Positions 59,293-64,000 of a DNA stretch of 64,000 bases are shown one piece after another (position 1 is the stretch's first letter; each line of letters begins with the position of its first letter). Below the pieces are notes generated by a model. It saw only the letters and a list, made by a program, of their open reading frames with translations, had not been told where the DNA came from and did no database searches. This DNA comes from Plasmopara viticola (taxonomy: Eukaryota > Oomycota > Peronosporomycetes > Peronosporales > Peronosporaceae). The stretch lies in contig MBPM02000002.1 of the NCBI GenBank assembly GCA_001695595.3, forward strand, positions 744,001 to 808,000, given 5' to 3'. Both the position numbers and the translations under genes were made by a program.

Positions 59293-61797
59293 ATGCAGAA
59301 GCGCACAGGGCGCCCAGTGCACCCTCTGTGGGCGCACTTTCACCGCGGAGAGAAGCGTAATCGGTACCATTATCATGCGTACTGTGTGTATTGCGTGGCC
59401 TGCCATGGCATGGATCACGTATCGCCTACACGAGGGGTATCCGCCGACCTTCTTCGTCATCTCGAGTGTTGTCCCAATTGTCCCCGCAACGTAGTCGAGT
59501 CAGTTAGAGAGCTATGTGGGTTACGGGAGCGCGTGTCACGAGCCAGAAAAAATGAAAATGGCGTCGAGGGATCGAAAAATTCTTTCACTATCGTAGTCAA
59601 TACACTGAATCAAGAGATTCCAACGAATGACAGGCTGGAAGCGTCATTAGGAGGGAGGACGGTGGCAAGTGAGGACAAGGCGTCATCGGACACAAATGGT
59701 CATGCAGCGGTGAATGTGACCATTGGACAATATGCTCTAAAAAATGGCACATTGTCCAAAAGAGCCGCTAAACGAAGACGCACGAAGAGTGACACTGAGC
59801 CCGAAAAGGACGTACTGACACGTTTGCTGCAAATGGCAATTGCAGCAAACATTCCTCTGTCTGCTTTCCAGCAACGAGACTTTCAGAAATTACTGTGCCT
59901 TTCGGGTGTGCTTCAAGTCAATTGTGAGAATATCAGTAGCCAAGTCGGCAGCAACGCATTTCTAAAAGAGACAGCAACACGACTGGCTCGTCGTCAGCTG
60001 GATCGAATGAAAGAAGGCATGTTCAATTCGACGATAAAAAGTGGCTTGACGCTCAGTGTGACGTGTTGGCGCACTTTAAATTTGCAGCATTTAGTAGCAT
60101 TTACACTTGTAAATTCCAATGGAGACGCTGCTTGTGTCCGTGTCGAAGAATTGAGGCGAGTGCACAACACAACTAATGACGCGCATGACAGCATGTCTCC
60201 AATGTCGTTGCGGGGTGAGGCTCAACTCTTGCCCCTTGCAAGCGCTATTGAAGATGTTTTACAATATCTCGATGAGCAGAATCTTTGGGTCGTGGGCATG
60301 GTTGTGGATTCGGCCGTGGCTCTAAGTGCAGCAAAGCAAGTGTGCCAAAGTGTACAATGGCGCTCTTTACTCCTCGTTCCCTGCATGTCAACGTTGTTGA
60401 CGTCGTTAGCTGGCTGTGTCTTGACACACGAAAAATACATTGATGCTGTCGGGCAAGTAGTCGAAGTGGCCGCATATTTTTCCAATGCACAACTTCAAGC
60501 ATCGTTGCGTCTCATTTCTGGAGACAGAAATGGACAAATCCCTATTCCAACTCGTGCACACTGGATTACATTTATAACTTGCGTGTCTAAAACGTTGCAC
60601 TTTCGCGACGCGATCATTGCACTGTGTAAGAATCAAGACGAAAGTAGCAATCCATTAGCGCCGTTGCCACTACGCAAGCTTGTGCTTGAAGACAATTGTC
60701 AATTGTGGAAGACGCTGCAACAATTATCGATGCTTCTTGCTCCACTGCGTGAAGCTCACAGTCTTTTCTTTCACTCGAAGCATCGAGTTGGAAACAACGA
60801 TGAGTGTGGTGTATATACCAATACCGTGACTGAAGATTTCTCGCTCGCTCACGTCATGTATCAGCTCGGCCGGATGAATCAGCAGTACGCAGCGCTAGCC
60901 GAAACAGCTGATCCTACTACATTGATTGGCAACAATGAGGACATGATTGTCGTGGCACGTCGTATGAACAAAGTCCTCGATACAATCTGGCAACGCTATG
61001 ATCTGCCGACGATGGTACTCGCATACGTATTTGATTTTCACTTGGGTAGCGAGCGGCTGAATAACAACAAGGTGCTGGATTGGAAAGCTGTGTCTTCATA
61101 TTTTCATCGATATTTTCATCGCTGGTTTTGTGAAACAACAGACAACCAGAGGTGTGCAACGCCAATGTCACCGATCTCAAGCAACAAGATCACATCAATT
61201 CTGAGCGCGTACCAGCTTCGCCAGTTTCCATTCGATCGCGACACGACGAGTTGCTATAAAGATGTGTCGTCGTTTTATTCATTCGTGTCCGACTCGCACC
61301 CAGAAATTTGTGCGCTTTGCTGTCGCGTGTATGCTGTAGCGTTGGCCTGTGCTGATGTACGGCGCGTGATTCGTGGCATTGGCTTTCTCCCGTCCATTGC
61401 ACAGACAATTGCTTGTCCCAAGCGCGCAGAATTGCTCCTACACGTGGGTTTTGCGACTAATCTAAAGCGAACAAGTCCGAGTGGTACCACCACAGATGCG
61501 ACCAGTATTTTACACGATCTCATACAAGCAAGTCGTCCGGAAGAATTACTTTGTAGTCAGGCTGAATGGGATTTGTTTGCGAGCGATTGGAGTGAAGAGC
61601 TTAGACAGGAGTTTGCCGTCGATGAGCTAGAGCGATCGCGTCAGATTGACAAGCAACAAGACGAAGAAGGTCAAGTTTTTCGCTTGTCACTGGATCAGGT
61701 TTTTCATGAGACGCTTCCACCACTCTCTGCCATTTTGGAGACTCCTCGTATCGATGATTTATTAAAAGCGCAAACGCAAGCATCCGTCGCGCTTTGA
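59293..61797 (+). CDS. BED zinc-finger protein derived from a hAT transposase
   Basis: Intronless, 834 aa, ATG 59293. A BED-like finger is at residues 10-62, with W13, C31/C34, H56 and C59/C60 (W..F......Y.A.C..C ... LL.HL..C). A basic linker (KRAAKRRRTKS) follows. The middle part follows hAT transposase order: a segment with VVDSAVALSAAKQV (near D339) in place of the catalytic D-N-A box, a position where C..H is expected but VPCMSTLL is found, then RAHWITFITCVSKTL, and an insertion-like helical part (LGRMNQQYAAL). No clear hATC dimerisation block was seen; the end is acidic. With long intact frame, lost catalytic-like residues and no terminal repeats, it is more likely a domesticated factor than an active element. 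It could act as a DNA-binding regulator. Confidence 0.75.
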   Translation: MQKRTGRPVHPLWAHFHRGEKRNRYHYHAYCVYCVACHGMDHVSPTRGVSADLLRHLECCPNCPRNVVESVRELCGLRERVSRARKNENGVEGSKNSFTIVVNTLNQEIPTNDRLEASLGGRTVASEDKASSDTNGHAAVNVTIGQYALKNGTLSKRAAKRRRTKSDTEPEKDVLTRLLQMAIAANIPLSAFQQRDFQKLLCLSGVLQVNCENISSQVGSNAFLKETATRLARRQLDRMKEGMFNSTIKSGLTLSVTCWRTLNLQHLVAFTLVNSNGDAACVRVEELRRVHNTTNDAHDSMSPMSLRGEAQLLPLASAIEDVLQYLDEQNLWVVGMVVDSAVALSAAKQVCQSVQWRSLLLVPCMSTLLTSLAGCVLTHEKYIDAVGQVVEVAAYFSNAQLQASLRLISGDRNGQIPIPTRAHWITFITCVSKTLHFRDAIIALCKNQDESSNPLAPLPLRKLVLEDNCQLWKTLQQLSMLLAPLREAHSLFFHSKHRVGNNDECGVYTNTVTEDFSLAHVMYQLGRMNQQYAALAETADPTTLIGNNEDMIVVARRMNKVLDTIWQRYDLPTMVLAYVFDFHLGSERLNNNKVLDWKAVSSYFHRYFHRWFCETTDNQRCATPMSPISSNKITSILSAYQLRQFPFDRDTTSCYKDVSSFYSFVSDSHPEICALCCRVYAVALACADVRRVIRGIGFLPSIAQTIACPKRAELLLHVGFATNLKRTSPSGTTTDATSILHDLIQASRPEELLCSQAEWDLFASDWSEELRQEFAVDELERSRQIDKQQDEEGQVFRLSLDQVFHETLPPLSAILETPRIDDLLKAQTQASVAL

Positions 61798-61804
61798 ATT
61801 AACA

Positions 61805-63932
61805 TTAAATTTCTGAATGCTGCGCAGCAACTTGTCGCCTCATCTTCTCACGTAGTAAACTCATGCGAGAGATGATTTTGCGGCGGTTGAAATTGTTTGT
61901 GGTTGTCTCCAACTGTACTTGGCAACACGCAAGTGCACATTTAAAGTCTTCGCTCGCGACTAAAGCAAGTACGAGATTGTTTAGAATTGTGCGCTCTCGC
62001 TTGGTGTCCCCAATGGCGCGAGTGATCTCGAGACATTGTTGATAGCATCGCACAGCCTCGTGTGGTTTGTTATTGTCTAGGTACACAGTGCCGAGGTTGC
62101 CTAATGCACGTGCTTCCACGACCTTATCGCCAGTCGATCGCGCCATGTCTTGAGCCAAAACGAAGTGGACGAAGGCCTCATGCATGTGCTTTTGTTTATA
62201 ATGTGCCATGCCAATGTTGAGCTTGTCGAGGGCTGAAGAAATTGGAGTCAATTTGCTTGCTGAAGTCGCTGCTGTCGGATTGAACGATCCGTACACGTCT
62301 GAGTTTGCCATTGGCGTTGGAAGTGCTTGATTTGCAGATACCAGCGACTGAAGTGGAGCTGTTTGTGTGAGTTTGAACGAACTAGGCTGACTGAGTGATA
62401 AAGACGCAAAGTCTTTGTAGACTTCGGAATTTGAAGAAATTTTCTTGTTGTCAAAGCTGGATTTCTTGACGATGGGTGGAGGTCCTAATGTTTGCTCCCA
62501 ATGTTCCTTTAGCTCATCAGAAAACGAGGCGAAGTTGCCATACTTCTCGTTCGCTAACTGCTTGCGACTTGTTTGCGAGCTGTCTCTGATAGATTTGATT
62601 GACAAAGGTGTAGGCTTGCTCATGACTGCGCTTGCGAATGATCCGTCCGCTGTAGCATTGACAGTCGTCGGCTGAATTGAAAGAGGACGCGAATTGAAAT
62701 TAGCATGGGCTTGCTGATCGCTTGTCGTCTTTTGTAATCCGAGCAAATTAGAAGATGTTAAGTTTGCTAAGCAGGCATACTGATCTGAGACAGTAGCTGT
62801 GGGAAGAAGACACTGGGATGGATGGCTGCTAGAATTGACTTGTGTTGTGGTTGCGAGCTGTGCTTTACCCTGCAAAAACATTGCAAAGCTTCCGTAGTTG
62901 CTGCTTGCCAATGAAGTCGGAGACTCATCATCGGCTAGCGTTTTTGAAGGTAGAATTTTGCTTCCAGAATCTTCCGCATCATTTGCAACTGCAATACGAT
63001 CAAGTGTCGGCGGTGCTACAGAGTGCGAGGCAAAACATGCATAATCATCAGAGATTACGGCCCGAATGTGTTGATCCGGCTTGGCTGTCAAGGTGGCCAG
63101 TTTGTGATTGCACTTGATAGAAAGGTCGGATGTTACCTGGCACAGCGTCATTAGAAGTTTCAGCCTTTAGCGCTGTAAGCTTTCAAACGTACCCCTGCTT
63201 TAAGCTGTCTCGAGTTTGACTGTATCAATGCTCCAATCGACGGGAATAAGCGTTGTCGGCTTTGTCCCACTGCATTTTCACGTTTAATTGCCTCTTCAAG
63301 TGCATACCCCGCCGTCCCTAGATTGCTTACAAGACAATTTTTAAATTCTCGTCTTCCTGGAGTATTGGCATTTTTCGAGTGAATCCTCATGTAAGTTAGT
63401 GTGAAATTTGTCGGTTGCGACTCGGAAAATCGCACGAGAAACGTCCCGTCATTGTAATTTTCCTTCGAAAGCACACGCTCCGCTTCGTCTCGCCCGACTT
63501 CCCCATGAAACCAAGGCACAAGTTGGCGATTTTTACAAAAACACGCTACCAGCTTGGTCAGACTCAATTCAAGTGGACCAAATCGGGCGAGAAACCGAGA
63601 GAACTGCCATGATTGCATAAAAGTAGTTAGCTGCAAATAGTGAGCTTTTATTTAATTTTGAGAAATAGTTTACGTCGGTTTTGGTCACTTGATCGCTATT
63701 AGAAGTGATGCAATGTTGCGCTATGATGCGTAATTCGTCTAGGGAAAGCTCGGATAACAGCAAGCGTGAATCACATTTGCCAAGCAGAGCTGGGAACAAG
63801 ACGGTACTGAAGGGGACGCTCTGCTGGGCGAGATTCTCATCCCACCAGAGCAGTCCCGACGTCTCGATGTCAGACTTCATTCGTTTTCCAGCAATAGTAA
63901 TAGGATCAGTGAAAATAGTAATCATTAGGGTA
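61805..63932 (-). CDS. SH2 domain - Tyr-x-x-Phe repeat - TPR protein (5' end outside window)
   Basis: Visible exons are 63932-63674, 63603-63193 and 63136-61805 (introns 70 and 56 nt), 666 aa. The first exon's acceptor (TTTTAG at 63933-63934) implies more coding sequence to the right. Alternatively the first intron ends at 63631 (43 nt). The order is: an N-terminal part with LLWWDENLAQQSVPFSTVLF, then DFSRFLARFGPL, the SH2 domain (PWFHGEVGRDEAERVL to GTFLVRFSES, with the phosphotyrosine-binding Arg, then FTLTYMRIH), then about 260 residues with repeats of [DE]-x-Y-x-x-[FL]-A-S (DDYACFAS, SNYGSFAM, DQYACLAN, EKYGNFAS, EVYKDFAS, DVYGSFNP). Last are three TPR-like repeats (ALDKLNIGMAHYKQ, ARALGNLGTVYLDNNKPHEA, RTILNNLVLALVASED). 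The linker plus SH2 resembles the SH2 region of Dictyostelium/oomycete SH2 proteins. It probably acts as a phosphotyrosine-dependent scaffold. Function is inferred. Confidence 0.8.
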
Positions 63933-64000
63933 CTAAAACAAAACTATTATTCACGTTTTGGCTGTCGATACCGCTACAAAGAGCTCATGGTTGTGCTATA

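Noticed and set aside
1..64000. CRISPR arrays, rRNA genes and intact tRNA genes
   Set aside because: None seen. The repeats found are dispersed retroposons, and the tRNA-like sequences do not fold as complete tRNAs.

Overview
The window looks like nuclear DNA of an oomycete, most likely a Phytophthora or downy-mildew relative (Peronosporales). This is inferred from the mixture of content: spliceosomal introns that are almost all 52-83 nt with GT-AG ends, intron-poor genes, a large FYVE protein, a multi-TM/TKL-kinase fusion, an MLO-like protein, SH2 and TPR domains in one protein, tRNA-derived SINEs, and decayed Ty1/copia, Ty3/gypsy and MULE remnants filling AT-rich gaps. No species call can be made from sequence reading alone.

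Layout. 1-691 (+) holds the 3' exons of a Pro/Gly-rich protein whose C-terminus resembles BuGZ/ZNF207. It converges on a 2.6 kb intronless MLO-like membrane protein gene (970-3615, -). From 3.6 to 13.1 kb there are no convincing genes, only a 5'-truncated retroposon, a tRNA-SINE, a fragment of the same SINE and a copia relic. 13256-18285 (+) is a 1658-aa FYVE protein with a 24-nt first exon. A MULE transposase relic (20.1-20.6 kb) precedes an 897-aa protein with 8-9 transmembrane helices and a C-terminal TKL-type kinase (20963-23656, -). From 24 to 37.9 kb lies a second gene desert with a badly broken copia element (25.3-28.0 kb, +), a tRNA-Glu-like sequence and a gypsy relic (35.5-36.45 kb, -).

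From 37.9 to 48.5 kb genes are tightly packed, often in divergent pairs: a coiled-coil protein (-) with SEC63 (+), and a four-exon tandem Myb/SANT-like protein (-) with a TatD-type hydrolase (+). These are followed by a small type I membrane protein (-) and PrimPol (-, six exons), the latter with an unexplained N-terminal extension. A third desert (48.5-58.9 kb) carries two more retroposon copies and a second tRNA-SINE copy. The last cluster has a spliced 70-aa tail-anchored-type microprotein (-) divergent from a BED-finger/hAT-derived protein (+), which ends 7 bp from a convergent gene (-) joining an SH2 domain, a series of Tyr-x-x-Phe repeats and TPRs. That last gene runs off the right edge.

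The genes do not form one pathway. The most interesting points are the SH2-repeat-TPR architecture, the membrane-spanning TKL kinase, the PrimPol extension and missing tail, the intron-containing microprotein, and two retroposon families with readable target-site duplications. Splice sites were assigned by eye from GT/AG ends plus frame and family continuity; none is supported by transcript data.
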